From contig JABSRU010000010.1 of NCBI GenBank assembly GCA_013214965.1, forward strand, positions 1 through 64,000: 64,000 nt of DNA. Direction: 5' to 3'. Each line of letters opens with the position of its first letter. Within the stretch, counting starts at the first letter, position 1. This stretch comes from Gammaproteobacteria bacterium. GTDB lineage: Bacteria > Pseudomonadota > Gammaproteobacteria > Enterobacterales > Psychrobiaceae. Position numbers and translations under genes: made by a program. Below, piece by piece: positions 45,926-54,731 of the stretch. The notes under the pieces were generated by a model. The model searched no databases. It was given only the letters and a program-made list of their open reading frames with translations, and was not told the origin of the DNA.

Positions 45926-48712
45926 ATGCGCAGCTCAGCCAATTACAGTCTTCGATCTTGGGTGTTAATTTTAACATTAGCGCCAAGTATCATTGTCAGC
46001 TTAATGCTCGGTGGTTTCTTTACCTTCAGCCTTTTTAGTGAATTAGAAACAACACTAGAGGAACAAGGACAAAATATTATTCGACCTTTGGTGATTGCGG
46101 CTGAGCAAAATTTAAAGAATGATAACCGTGAAGATTTGAAAAACTTGATTGATAAAATGCATCGTAGCCATTCGCCATTAATTAATTCGATCACCATTTT
46201 TAATGAATATAATCAACTTTATGTGACCAGTAACTACCACCGGATGATGGGTGATTACAGTGATTTTGGCTCAAAGGAAATGCCGACCGATACCACCGTA
46301 ACCTCAAGCGACAACCATGTCATGATTACCAGTCCCATTTCAGTTGAAGGCATCACTAGCAGTGGCAGTCTAAAGCAAGAAATTATCATTGGTTACATGA
46401 TATTGCAACTTAACCGCAATAACACCCTATTGCAACAACACCGCGTTGCCGTGACCACATTCATCATTATTCTATTAGGTATTCAACTTAATTTATTTTT
46501 CACTTTTCGATTAGTTAATAATGTTACCCGACCAATCTCTGAAATGGTTCGTGCGGTGGCAAAAATTCGTGAAGGAAAGTTAGATACGCGATTACAAGGT
46601 ACTTTGGTTGGGGAGTTAGAAGTTTTAAAACGCGGTATCAATGCCATGGCTGGTGCTTTAAAGGAATATCATGACAAAATGCAACTTAATATCGATACCG
46701 CCACCAGTGATTTGCGTGAAACCATGGAGCAAATAGAGATCAAAAATATTGAACTTGATATTGCCAATAAAAAAGCCCATGAAGCGAATCGAATTAAATC
46801 TGAATTTTTAGCCAACATGTCCCATGAATTACGCACTCCATTAAATGGGGTTATCGGACTCACTCAACAATTGTTAAAAACGCGGTTACAGCCCAATCAA
46901 CTTGATTACCTCCAAACGATAGAAAAATCAGCCCAGGGTTTATTCAATATCATCAAAGATATTCTCGATTTCTCGAAGTTAGAAGCAGGAAAGCTCCGCC
47001 TCGATACGATTCCCTTCAGTTTGCGTGATGCGGTTGATGACGTCGTTGATATCCTCGCGACCACTGCCCATGAGAAAAACATTGATTTATTGGTTGAGAT
47101 AAAACCCGACACCATTGACAATTTACTCGGAGATAATCAGCGATTTAAACAAATTTTAACCAATTTGATTGGCAACGCGATTAAGTTTACTAAAAAGGGT
47201 AAAGTCAGGCTAAATGTTTACGCAAAACCATTAGCAGGCAACAGTTATCAATTTTATTTTGATGTCATTGATTCAGGCATCGGGATCCATCGAGAGCAGC
47301 TCAAAAAATTATTTAACGCCTTTGCTCAAGCTGATAGCAGTATTAGCAGGAAGTATGGTGGTAGTGGCCTAGGATTAGTCATTACCAAACGACTGGTTGA
47401 AGAAATGCATGGAGAAATATCCTGTGCCAGTGAACCAGGTATTGGTTCACAATTCTCTTTTCATATTACCTTAGAGCAAAACAATGCTAAACCTGCATTC
47501 TATGTCAATGCACAATTAAACAAAAATGTTCAGCTATTTTACTTTAATGAAGAACATAGCACCATCATCAAAAACCAGCTAAATCATTGGCATATGACTG
47601 TCGATTGCTTTTCTGATATTGAAACTTGGACCATTGCTTCAGCTAACATCCCTTATGACTGTGCAATTATTAGTTATCCAGGCCCATACGGTGACTTATC
47701 ACTCCTTAAAGCGATCATAAAATCAACAAAATCAGCAAGCCAAGTCATTGTATTAATCAATACCAACGACCTAATCATTCATCAAAACATCATTTTATTA
47801 GGGGTTGACGATTGTCACATCAACCCAATGAGTTGTAAAAAACTGTATAACAGTATTGAGCAAATTCAATCATTTATTGCTCCAATGGTGGTTCAACAAC
47901 CAGTGAACGAGATTCTTTATCCTAATCAACGAGCCTTAGTGGTTGATGATAACGAGGCTAATCTCAAACTTATCAGTACGATGCTCGAAGATAAAGTGGG
48001 TAGCATTGTCCAAGCCGTTGATGGCGAAGATGCAGTGGAGGCTTGCCGCGATACCAAGTTTGATATTATCTTCATGGATATACAAATGCCGGTGCTCGAT
48101 GGGTTGCAAGCTACCGCTATCATCAGAAAGCATGGTATCAACCAACTAGTACCCATTGTCGCTACAACGGCTCATGCCCTTGATGAAGAAAAACAGGCTT
48201 GGTTAAACAAAGGGATGGATGATTTCTTAACTAAACCGCTCCATGAAGACGTGTTAGAAAAAATTCTAGATCATTGGTTAAATTCGAGTCATTCCAGTGC
48301 TAATTACCAAGCACAAATTAGTGGATTCCCACAGCATAACAGCAGTGAAATCAGTGACAGTTTACATGTTAACTGGCAAGAATCATTGAATCAGGCGATG
48401 AATAAAGAAGACTTAGCAATTGATATGCTACAAATGTTAATTAATTCAATTGCCCAAAACATTATTAACATCGAACAAGCGATGAGTATGCAAGATGAAG
48501 AACAATTGCTGAAAATTATTCATAAACTTCATGGCGCATGCTGTTACACTGGCGTACCACAACTGAAAAAGCTAGCCCACTCAATAGAAACAGCGCTCAA
48601 ACAAAATGAAAGCATTGCGACAATAGAGCCTGAGCTACTTGAAATTTTAGATGAATTACAATTGGTTTCCACCGTCGGAACCAGTTTATTAAAAAAACAA
48701 GTGACAACCTAA
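45926..48712 (+). CDS. barA: Hybrid sensor histidine kinase BarA
   Basis: A 928-residue tripartite sensor, cognate kinase of the UvrY/GacA regulator, which drives csrB/C-type small RNAs. Two membrane helices (about 11-33 and 168-190) bound a periplasmic domain; HAMP (about 190-245); H-box FLANMSHELRTPLNG with the phospho-His near residue 299; N/G boxes (GNAIKFTKKG, GSGLGLVITKRLVEEM); receiver domain RALVVDDNEANLKL with Asp in FMDIQMPVLDG near 716; C-terminal HPt with His in IHKLHGACCYTG near 868. Its place next to rlmD-relA is the E. coli order. The following gene yjaG starts directly after the stop. Confidence 0.95.
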   Translation: MRSSANYSLRSWVLILTLAPSIIVSLMLGGFFTFSLFSELETTLEEQGQNIIRPLVIAAEQNLKNDNREDLKNLIDKMHRSHSPLINSITIFNEYNQLYVTSNYHRMMGDYSDFGSKEMPTDTTVTSSDNHVMITSPISVEGITSSGSLKQEIIIGYMILQLNRNNTLLQQHRVAVTTFIIILLGIQLNLFFTFRLVNNVTRPISEMVRAVAKIREGKLDTRLQGTLVGELEVLKRGINAMAGALKEYHDKMQLNIDTATSDLRETMEQIEIKNIELDIANKKAHEANRIKSEFLANMSHELRTPLNGVIGLTQQLLKTRLQPNQLDYLQTIEKSAQGLFNIIKDILDFSKLEAGKLRLDTIPFSLRDAVDDVVDILATTAHEKNIDLLVEIKPDTIDNLLGDNQRFKQILTNLIGNAIKFTKKGKVRLNVYAKPLAGNSYQFYFDVIDSGIGIHREQLKKLFNAFAQADSSISRKYGGSGLGLVITKRLVEEMHGEISCASEPGIGSQFSFHITLEQNNAKPAFYVNAQLNKNVQLFYFNEEHSTIIKNQLNHWHMTVDCFSDIETWTIASANIPYDCAIISYPGPYGDLSLLKAIIKSTKSASQVIVLINTNDLIIHQNIILLGVDDCHINPMSCKKLYNSIEQIQSFIAPMVVQQPVNEILYPNQRALVVDDNEANLKLISTMLEDKVGSIVQAVDGEDAVEACRDTKFDIIFMDIQMPVLDGLQATAIIRKHGINQLVPIVATTAHALDEEKQAWLNKGMDDFLTKPLHEDVLEKILDHWLNSSHSSANYQAQISGFPQHNSSEISDSLHVNWQESLNQAMNKEDLAIDMLQMLINSIAQNIINIEQAMSMQDEEQLLKIIHKLHGACCYTGVPQLKKLAHSIETALKQNESIATIEPELLEILDELQLVSTVGTSLLKKQVTT

Positions 48713-49294
48713 ATGACTAAAACAACCGGTTTTTTCACCCGAATAAAGCAACTAAGCTTCGATCAAAAGATGGTTTTTGCAACCACTTTAACCGAGCGGA
48801 TGCTACCAAACTATGCCTTATTTAGCGACGCAACTTCATTTGGCGAGCCTAAAGTATTAAATACCATCGTCGATATTATTTGGCAAAAACTCTCTAAACA
48901 TCAGGTCAAGCTTAACCTCGAGGTTCAACTAGAGAAACTTGCGGTGGTTATTCCGGACCAACAAGACTTCGATTGTTTTGGGGTGATCCCCGCGATTGAC
49001 TGCGCGATGGCTGTTAATACCCTTCTTGTTGCTCTAGAGCAACAAATGGATGAAGATTTAATTAACATCAGTAAATTATCAAGTTCGACGGTCGCCAGTT
49101 ATATTACCGCGGTCGAAGGCGACATCAGTGATGAAGCAACCTTCGAACATGAACTGATGGTTGAAGAAAAAGCACTTCAAAATTACCTCTTAGAACTGAT
49201 TGAGGAACAAGGCAATCCTAATGCTGAATTTCTTAAGGGATTACGTCGTCAGTTCAAAGACTTTGGGGTTAGTAATATCGGGATTGAATCTTAA
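48713..49294 (+). CDS. yjaG: YjaG family protein (DUF416)
   Basis: A 193-residue cytoplasmic protein of unknown function. DUF416 blocks: FATTLTERMLPNYALFS near residue 23, FDCFGVIPAIDCAMAV near 85, and the ending LKGLRRQFKDFGVSNIGIES, matching E. coli YjaG. The ATG directly abuts the barA TAA, so it is translated from the barA message; in E. coli it neighbours hupA instead, and pairing with barA is seen here by position only. Confidence 0.88.
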   Translation: MTKTTGFFTRIKQLSFDQKMVFATTLTERMLPNYALFSDATSFGEPKVLNTIVDIIWQKLSKHQVKLNLEVQLEKLAVVIPDQQDFDCFGVIPAIDCAMAVNTLLVALEQQMDEDLINISKLSSSTVASYITAVEGDISDEATFEHELMVEEKALQNYLLELIEEQGNPNAEFLKGLRRQFKDFGVSNIGIES

Positions 49295-49317
49295 TTAGCT
49301 TGGCGAATTAATGGCAC

Positions 49318-49346
49318 AAAAAAGGCTCCAATCGGAGCCTTTTTTA
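49318..49346. terminator. Bidirectional terminator between yjaG and efpL
   Basis: The 12-bp stem AAAAAAGGCTCC/GGAGCCTTTTTT (49318-49329 with 49334-49345) with a 4-nt loop. Confidence 0.92.
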
Positions 49347-49367
49347 TGCGAGATTAAAGCTAGAGTG

Positions 49368-49940
49368 CTACTTATCAGCTCGCCCCATAAATTTCTGCTC
49401 AGTAGTATTTACTTTAATTTTTTCGCCCAAGGAAATATATTCAGGGACTTGAACCACTAATCCTGAAGTTAACGTCGCAGGTTTAGTACGAGCACTGGCC
49501 GAAGCTCCTTTAATCGAAGGGGCAGTATCTACTATCTCTAGTTCAACGCTTGATGGTAAATCGATGGCTACCGGAGCGCCATCGATTAACACCACATGGG
49601 CACCTTTGGTGTGCTCATCAATAAAGAGGACTTGCTCAGCAATACCTTCTTTGTTGAGGTTATATGGGGTGTAATCTTCCGTGTCCATAAAGACGTACTC
49701 ATCACCGTCGAGGTAAGAGAGAACCACTTCGCGGCGCACCAAATCAGCTGCCGTTAGCATATCGCTGTCTTTAAATGTTTCATCAACTTTGATCCCAGAA
49801 ACAACATCGTACATTCTCATCCGATACAAACTACCGCCAGCACGCCCTTGCGGTACTGAACGTTCAATATCTCTAATGATATAAACACTATTGTTAAATT
49901 CGATTGCAGAGTTCTTTTTAATATCACTTGCCTTTGGCAT
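49368..49940 (-). CDS. efpL: Elongation factor P-like protein EfpL (YeiP)
   Basis: A 190-residue EF-P paralogue that relieves ribosome stalling at proline-rich and other difficult motifs. Three beta-barrel domains; the tip loop [15 protein letters not shown] carries an arginine at position 33, the unmodified tip residue that separates EfpL/YeiP from the lysine of EF-P. The C-terminal OB domain is [21 protein letters not shown]. It lies 27 bp after an NSS transporter gene on the same strand and may be read from it. Confidence 0.93.
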   Translation of the reverse strand: MPKASDIKKNSAIEFNNSVYIIRDIERSVPQGRAGGSLYRMRMYDVVSGIKVDETFKDSDMLTAADLVRREVVLSYLDGDEYVFMDTEDYTPYNLNKEGIAEQVLFIDEHTKGAHVVLIDGAPVAIDLPSSVELEIVDTAPSIKGASASARTKPATLTSGLVVQVPEYISLGEKIKVNTTEQKFMGRADK

Positions 49941-49967
49941 GAGATCCTTCCTTATTACTTTTAAAAT

Positions 49968-51308
49968 TTATAATGCGTGAAAAAACATTGCTAAGATGAA
50001 TACAGGACAGACAAACCGCACATAAACCGGCCAAATTTTCCAAAATATCCCATACTCGGCATGCTCATTACCTTTCTTAATTTCTGATAACGCTTTATTG
50101 CGTTGCCACACCCAACCGGCATAAAGGCAGAAAAACAAGCCTAATAGCGGTTGACTATACCGAGTTGTTATCGCAATAACCAAACCAAATAATTGGTCAA
50201 AGTTAAAGATCAAAATAAAGCTTAAACCGGTTATCGCACTACCGATCAACCAACTTGCTTTATTACGGTCGAGCTTCTCGCTTTCAATAACATAAGAAAC
50301 CGGCACTTCAAGCAACGATATTGATGATGTTAATGCCGCTAATGACATCAGTAGAAAAAATGCCATACCAACAAAAACCCCAATCTCCCCCATTTGTTCG
50401 AATAAACTCGGTAGCACAGTAAAAATTAAGGTATCTTCTTTGAGTAAAACACCGGATTTATCAAATATTTCTACGCCATAGTGCTGAGCGACATACATCG
50501 CGGGAATAATTAAGAGCCCCGCAACAAAGGCTAACCCGACATCGATTAAAGTAACCCACGCTCCAACACGCACAATGTTTTCATCACTTGACATATAAGA
50601 GCCATAAATCAACATACAGCCCACACCAAGTGACAGAGAGAAGAACGCCTGACCTAATGCGCTCACTAACAAAGAGCTATCAAGCAATAATGAAAAATCA
50701 GGGACTAAATAGACTTTCAATCCCTCCATTGCACCCGGTAAGGTCAGCATATAACCAATCAATAATAATAAGATCAGGACTAAGGTTGGCATTAATCGCT
50801 TAGACCATCGCTCAATACCAGCACTGACACCACCACAAATAATCAAGATAGTCGCGATCATAAACAAACTGGTAAAAATAAGGTTACGTACCACGCCAAA
50901 ATCAGTCAACCAATGAGCATATTGTTCAAGACCAACGAGCTTAAGTAGCGGGGCTAAGGCATAAGCAAACATCCAGCCCGCAACAATGGCGTAAAAACTT
51001 AGAATGACGGCGACCGTGATTAACCCGGCAATCCCAACCAACTTCCCCCCGAGCTTTAGTGCGGGTGAGTCCGTTAGCATTGGTAGTGCTTTAACCGCAT
51101 TCGCTCGCGCATAACGACCGACGATTAATTCGGCCATTAATGCTGGATACGCTAAAAAAAATGCCAGCACTAAATAAGCAAAAACGAAAGCAGCACCACC
51201 ATTACTAGCAACTTGTGTGGGAAAGCCCCAAATATTACCTAAGCCAACAGCCGCACCAGTGGCCGCCATAATAAAACCAAATTTAGAGCTAAACTGACCT
51301 CTATTCAC
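49968..51308 (-). CDS. Neurotransmitter:sodium symporter family transporter
   Basis: A 446-residue LeuT-fold Na+-coupled amino acid or amine transporter, about 11-12 membrane segments. The N-terminal signature FSSKFGFIMAATGAAVGLGNIWGFPTQVASNGGAAFVFAYL gives the sodium and substrate sites in TM1; LIDVGLAFVAGLLIIPA and LTSSISLLEVPVSYVIE are TM6/TM8-type segments. Substrate not predictable. The start is GTG; no gene-specific regulator is seen. Confidence 0.93.
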   Translation of the reverse strand: MNRGQFSSKFGFIMAATGAAVGLGNIWGFPTQVASNGGAAFVFAYLVLAFFLAYPALMAELIVGRYARANAVKALPMLTDSPALKLGGKLVGIAGLITVAVILSFYAIVAGWMFAYALAPLLKLVGLEQYAHWLTDFGVVRNLIFTSLFMIATILIICGGVSAGIERWSKRLMPTLVLILLLLIGYMLTLPGAMEGLKVYLVPDFSLLLDSSLLVSALGQAFFSLSLGVGCMLIYGSYMSSDENIVRVGAWVTLIDVGLAFVAGLLIIPAMYVAQHYGVEIFDKSGVLLKEDTLIFTVLPSLFEQMGEIGVFVGMAFFLLMSLAALTSSISLLEVPVSYVIESEKLDRNKASWLIGSAITGLSFILIFNFDQLFGLVIAITTRYSQPLLGLFFCLYAGWVWQRNKALSEIKKGNEHAEYGIFWKIWPVYVRFVCPVFILAMFFHAL

Positions 51309-51359
51309 CGAATTTCCTATTATTTATTACCACACAGCAAAATATATGGTCCAATCATT

Positions 51360-51791
51360 TTATTGCCAGAGTTTATCATCTTCGAATAGCTGATATAAGC
51401 TTTCAGCACGGCTAATCAGTAAATTTGCAAAATCAATTTGCACTTTATCATTGTTTGCCAGATTTAAAATACTTTGTGCTTTCATTTGCCAAGTCAACGA
51501 AAAATGACGTAATAACTCACGAGGTTCAGATGATACTTTGGCAGAAACATGATCAACGGGAACTTGACCAGTAATAACCCAAATTAGTTGGCCATCTTGG
51601 CTTTTTACCTTCCATAATGCGACTAAAGGCGCAAGATAACGAGATTGCTCGACCAACACTTTATTGACTAAAATACCTTTTTGAGCCAAATATTTATTAC
51701 ATTCTTGAAAACAGGACTTTACCCATTTTTGACGTTCGTTTTCTAAAGATTGAGCTGTCGCTTCATTTGATGTTTTAGACTCACTTGTCAT
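51360..51791 (-). CDS. DUF4826-like hypothetical protein
   Basis: A 143-residue soluble protein. The sequence (YLAPLVALWKVKSQDGQLIWVITGQVP, then LRHFSLTWQMKAQSIL) resembles what I know as DUF4826, a family of unknown function in Alteromonadales. The N-terminus is charged and helical. It has two cysteines only (CFQEC) and no signal peptide. It precedes the NSS gene by 51 bp and is divergent from the small HTH gene. Confidence 0.7.
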   Translation of the reverse strand: MTSESKTSNEATAQSLENERQKWVKSCFQECNKYLAQKGILVNKVLVEQSRYLAPLVALWKVKSQDGQLIWVITGQVPVDHVSAKVSSEPRELLRHFSLTWQMKAQSILNLANNDKVQIDFANLLISRAESLYQLFEDDKLWQ

Positions 51792-51930
51792 TATTATTAT
51801 TCCAGCAATAAAAAATTCTTAGCCACCATAACAAAATTGTTCAGTATGAATCAATTATCCGAGCATCGTTTGTTGATAAATAATACAAACTATGGTGTAG
51901 TAATATTAATTATCTATATGGAGCATAATC

Positions 51931-52113
51931 ATGGAAGAAGTACTATCAGTAGCAGCAACGGCAGAATTTTTGGGGATCACCGAGGCCAGAGTCAAACGTC
52001 TAGCCCGAGAAAGTTTACTTTCAAGCGCAGGAGATGATAAAGAGCAACCAGTGTTCAAATCTGTTGATGTTAAACGATACAAAGAACTCGCTGAAAGAAT
52101 TGGTGGGATATAA
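51931..52113 (+). CDS. Small helix-turn-helix protein, MerR/excisionase-like fold
   Basis: A 60-residue protein. LSVAATAEFLGITEARVKRLARESLL is a winged-helix/HTH segment of the excisionase/MerR N-terminal type (xxAAxxLGIxxxxVxRLxRxxxL), followed by FKSVDVKRYKELAERIG, the usual second helix. GGAG lies 7-8 nt before the ATG and a terminator follows, so it is a genuine small gene. No integrase or recombinase is near, so a phage excisionase role is unlikely; a small chromosomal DNA-binding protein fits better. Target unknown. Confidence 0.78.
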   Translation: MEEVLSVAATAEFLGITEARVKRLARESLLSSAGDDKEQPVFKSVDVKRYKELAERIGGI

Positions 52114-52126
52114 GTTAGAACAGATC

Positions 52127-52155
52127 AAAAAAGGCGGTGTTAACCGCCTTTTTTT
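52127..52155. terminator. Bidirectional terminator between the HTH gene and ppiD
   Basis: AAAAAAGGCGGT/ACCGCCTTTTTT stem with a GTTA loop between converging genes. Confidence 0.92.
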
Positions 52156-52169
52156 ATGACTTAAATAAT

Positions 52170-54044
52170 TTAAGCCTCTGGTGCTGGATAAACAACATCA
52201 CTATCATTGATTAAGGATTTAATAAATGAACGGTAAGTTGCATCTGATTGTGAGCGCTCTAAACGACTCACAACTGCCGCTAAACTTTCTTTAACATCTT
52301 CAACGGTATTAACACCCGTTAACGAAACAATCGCTTGACCATTGTTCGTGCTAACTAAGGTATTAGAAAATTTAGCATCCATTGGTTTAGCTAAACTAAA
52401 AGCGGCCGCGACAATAGCAGGATCTATATCTTGAGTACGACGTGCCACTGCTTTTTTCTCGATAACTTTTACATCAGCTATCTCAGTATTAGCATTCCAG
52501 CTCGCCAAGTATTCCTGAGCGGTTACTTTCGCAACTTCTGCCGCCTCTTGATTTTTTAATAGGCTAACAATTTGTTCTTTCACTTGTTCAAGCGGTTTAA
52601 TTTCACTTGGCTGGTGTTCTGTCACACGAATAACCATGTGATGATCCGGTGTAATCTCGATAACATCCGAGTTAACACCTTCCACTAACACGGTATCAGA
52701 GTATGCAGCAGCTAATACGGCAGGGTTGCTTAACGCTGTTGGTACGTTCGCACGGGTAAACAACGGAGTTGATTGAACCTTAACACCAATTGCGCTAGCG
52801 GCTTCATCTAACGTGTCTGGTACCTCAAAGCTTAAATCAGCCAATTGTTGCTGCACTTCGAAAAATTGCTCTTTGGCTTCATTAGCAAGTAGCTCTTGAC
52901 GAATAGACTCAGCGACATCAGTGAAGGCTTTAGTGGTCTGTTCTTCTAAATCAGTCACTTTGATAATGTGATAACCAAATGAGGTCTTAACCAAAGCAGA
53001 CACCTGATCTTGAACTAATGCAAATGCAGCCGTATCAAACGCGGGGTCCATCACCCCTGGTTCGATCCAATCTAAATCACCACCATTTTCACCACTGAAA
53101 GTATCATCAGAAGAAGTTTTGGCTATCGCGGCAAAGTCCTCTCCACTATTGATTTTATCCAATAATGTTTGTGCTTTAGCTTTGTCTCCAGCGTCATCAT
53201 CTGTCGAAGCAATCAAGATATGCGCTACTTTACGACGAGCTTCAGTCTGATACTGTTCGATATTCTCATCATAGGCAGCTTTAACGGCTTCATCCGTTAC
53301 TGTAACTTGACTGAGTAAATCTGATACTTTCAATTCAATATATTGTAAGCTGACTTGTTCCTGGGTTTTGAATTGACCGTTATTTAGATCGTAATAGTCA
53401 GTGACTTTGCTGTCGTCAATCTCAATGTTATCAAGGAAACTTTGAGAATTAACTTCAATATACTTAATATCGCGACGTTGCTGCTCTAATAATGCTGTGC
53501 TAGTACTTTCATTTTCGAGAATAAAGTCGGTCGCAATTAAAGAACGCATCAGTTGCTGACGGGTCATATCAATTCGTAATATTTCTCTAAATTGTTCAAC
53601 TCGGTAACCAGCGCGGCGAATTTGATTTAAATAGCGATCATTATCAAAAATACCATCAACTTGAAACTCAGGCATCTTAATAATTGCTTGCTTGATTTCT
53701 TCATTGCCAACACGAATCGACATTTTATCAGCCATTTGCATGATTAATTCATCTGCAACTAGACGCTCTAAGACATTCTGCCTAATACGCGCCATATAAG
53801 CATTATCAGCAGAGATAGCCTTAAACATTTCGCCAAACTGGCTTTCAAGACGAGAACGTTCTTGCTGAAATTTTTGTTCTAATTTTTCATTACTAATGTT
53901 AGTACCATTAACCACAGCAGCCGCTATTTCATTGCTCCCGCCTAAATAACTACCAATACCAGCCAGAGCAAATGATAAGATCACAACACCAAGAATCGAT
54001 TTAGCAACGATCCCTTGAGATCCGTCCCGTATTTTTTCTAACAT
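52170..54044 (-). CDS. ppiD: Periplasmic folding chaperone PpiD
   Basis: A 624-residue inner-membrane-anchored periplasmic chaperone near SecYEG. One N-terminal membrane helix (about 15-33), SurA-N-like chaperone domain, one parvulin domain (about 225-355; RRKVAHILIAS, GENGGDLDWIEPGVMDPAFD, TSFGYHIIKVTD) and a long C-terminal domain. E. coli PpiD parvulin is inactive; activity here cannot be judged. It follows hupB (terminator between), the conserved lon-hupB-ppiD order. Confidence 0.94.
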   Translation of the reverse strand: MLEKIRDGSQGIVAKSILGVVILSFALAGIGSYLGGSNEIAAAVVNGTNISNEKLEQKFQQERSRLESQFGEMFKAISADNAYMARIRQNVLERLVADELIMQMADKMSIRVGNEEIKQAIIKMPEFQVDGIFDNDRYLNQIRRAGYRVEQFREILRIDMTRQQLMRSLIATDFILENESTSTALLEQQRRDIKYIEVNSQSFLDNIEIDDSKVTDYYDLNNGQFKTQEQVSLQYIELKVSDLLSQVTVTDEAVKAAYDENIEQYQTEARRKVAHILIASTDDDAGDKAKAQTLLDKINSGEDFAAIAKTSSDDTFSGENGGDLDWIEPGVMDPAFDTAAFALVQDQVSALVKTSFGYHIIKVTDLEEQTTKAFTDVAESIRQELLANEAKEQFFEVQQQLADLSFEVPDTLDEAASAIGVKVQSTPLFTRANVPTALSNPAVLAAAYSDTVLVEGVNSDVIEITPDHHMVIRVTEHQPSEIKPLEQVKEQIVSLLKNQEAAEVAKVTAQEYLASWNANTEIADVKVIEKKAVARRTQDIDPAIVAAAFSLAKPMDAKFSNTLVSTNNGQAIVSLTGVNTVEDVKESLAAVVSRLERSQSDATYRSFIKSLINDSDVVYPAPEA

Positions 54045-54167
54045 CTGAGCCTCTTTTAAATATTAAACTATTATTTGTTTTTATCGTCGTAAGACGGTGG
54101 TTTATCATAGCAGTAAAGCCGCCGCTGGAATAGTAGCAACATCGGCTAATCATAAAATTTAAACAAC

Positions 54168-54195
54168 AAAAAACCGCTTAATTAAGCGGTTTTTT
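54168..54195 (-). terminator. hupB terminator
   Basis: A 12-bp stem AAAAAACCGCTT/AAGCGGTTTTTT with an AATT loop, 26 bp after the hupB stop. Confidence 0.9.
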
Positions 54196-54221
54196 AGCAC
54201 TAAATAAAATAATGTAATTAT

Positions 54222-54497
54222 TTAGCTGTTTACTGCATCTTTAAGTGCTTTACCGGCTTTGAAAGCTGGTACGTTAGCCGCTGCAATTTTAATTTCAGCA
54301 CCCGTTTGTGGGTTACGGCCAGTACGTGCCGCACGTTGGCGAACTTCAAAAGTTCCGAAGCCAACTAGAGAAACTTTGTCGTCTTCTTTAAGAGCGCCAG
54401 TTACTGCATCAATAAAAGAATCAAGTGCACGACCGGCAGCAGCTTTAGAAATATCTGCACCACTTGCGATTTGGTCGATTAGTTGAGATTTGTTCAT
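54222..54497 (-). CDS. hupB: DNA-binding protein HU-beta
   Basis: A 91-residue nucleoid protein bending DNA as HU dimers. [29 protein letters not shown] opening, the hinge [25 protein letters not shown] with the DNA-intercalating proline in NPQTG, and the C-terminal [16 protein letters not shown]. The start at 54497 is set by AAGGGGATAAC; the frame to 54533 has no site. Located between lon and ppiD, which identifies it as hupB rather than hupA. Confidence 0.96.
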   Translation of the reverse strand: MNKSQLIDQIASGADISKAAAGRALDSFIDAVTGALKEDDKVSLVGFGTFEVRQRAARTGRNPQTGAEIKIAAANVPAFKAGKALKDAVNS

Positions 54498-54731
54498 GTT
54501 ATCCCCTTCAATTTTTCTTGTTACGACAGCCATACTTCCTGGACTGCGTTTTTGTTTTTGATATCAAAAAAAAATTTTCAATACCCGCTAATAAAAGTCA
54601 AACACTGTTAATGTTCTATCTATAACCCCTGCCATATCAAGCAGGGCTTATGTATAAGAGCGATTCAACAGAAGCTAGGCTAACACAGTTTTTACTATTT
54701 AAAACTACTTTTTTACCTAATCATGCTTTTT

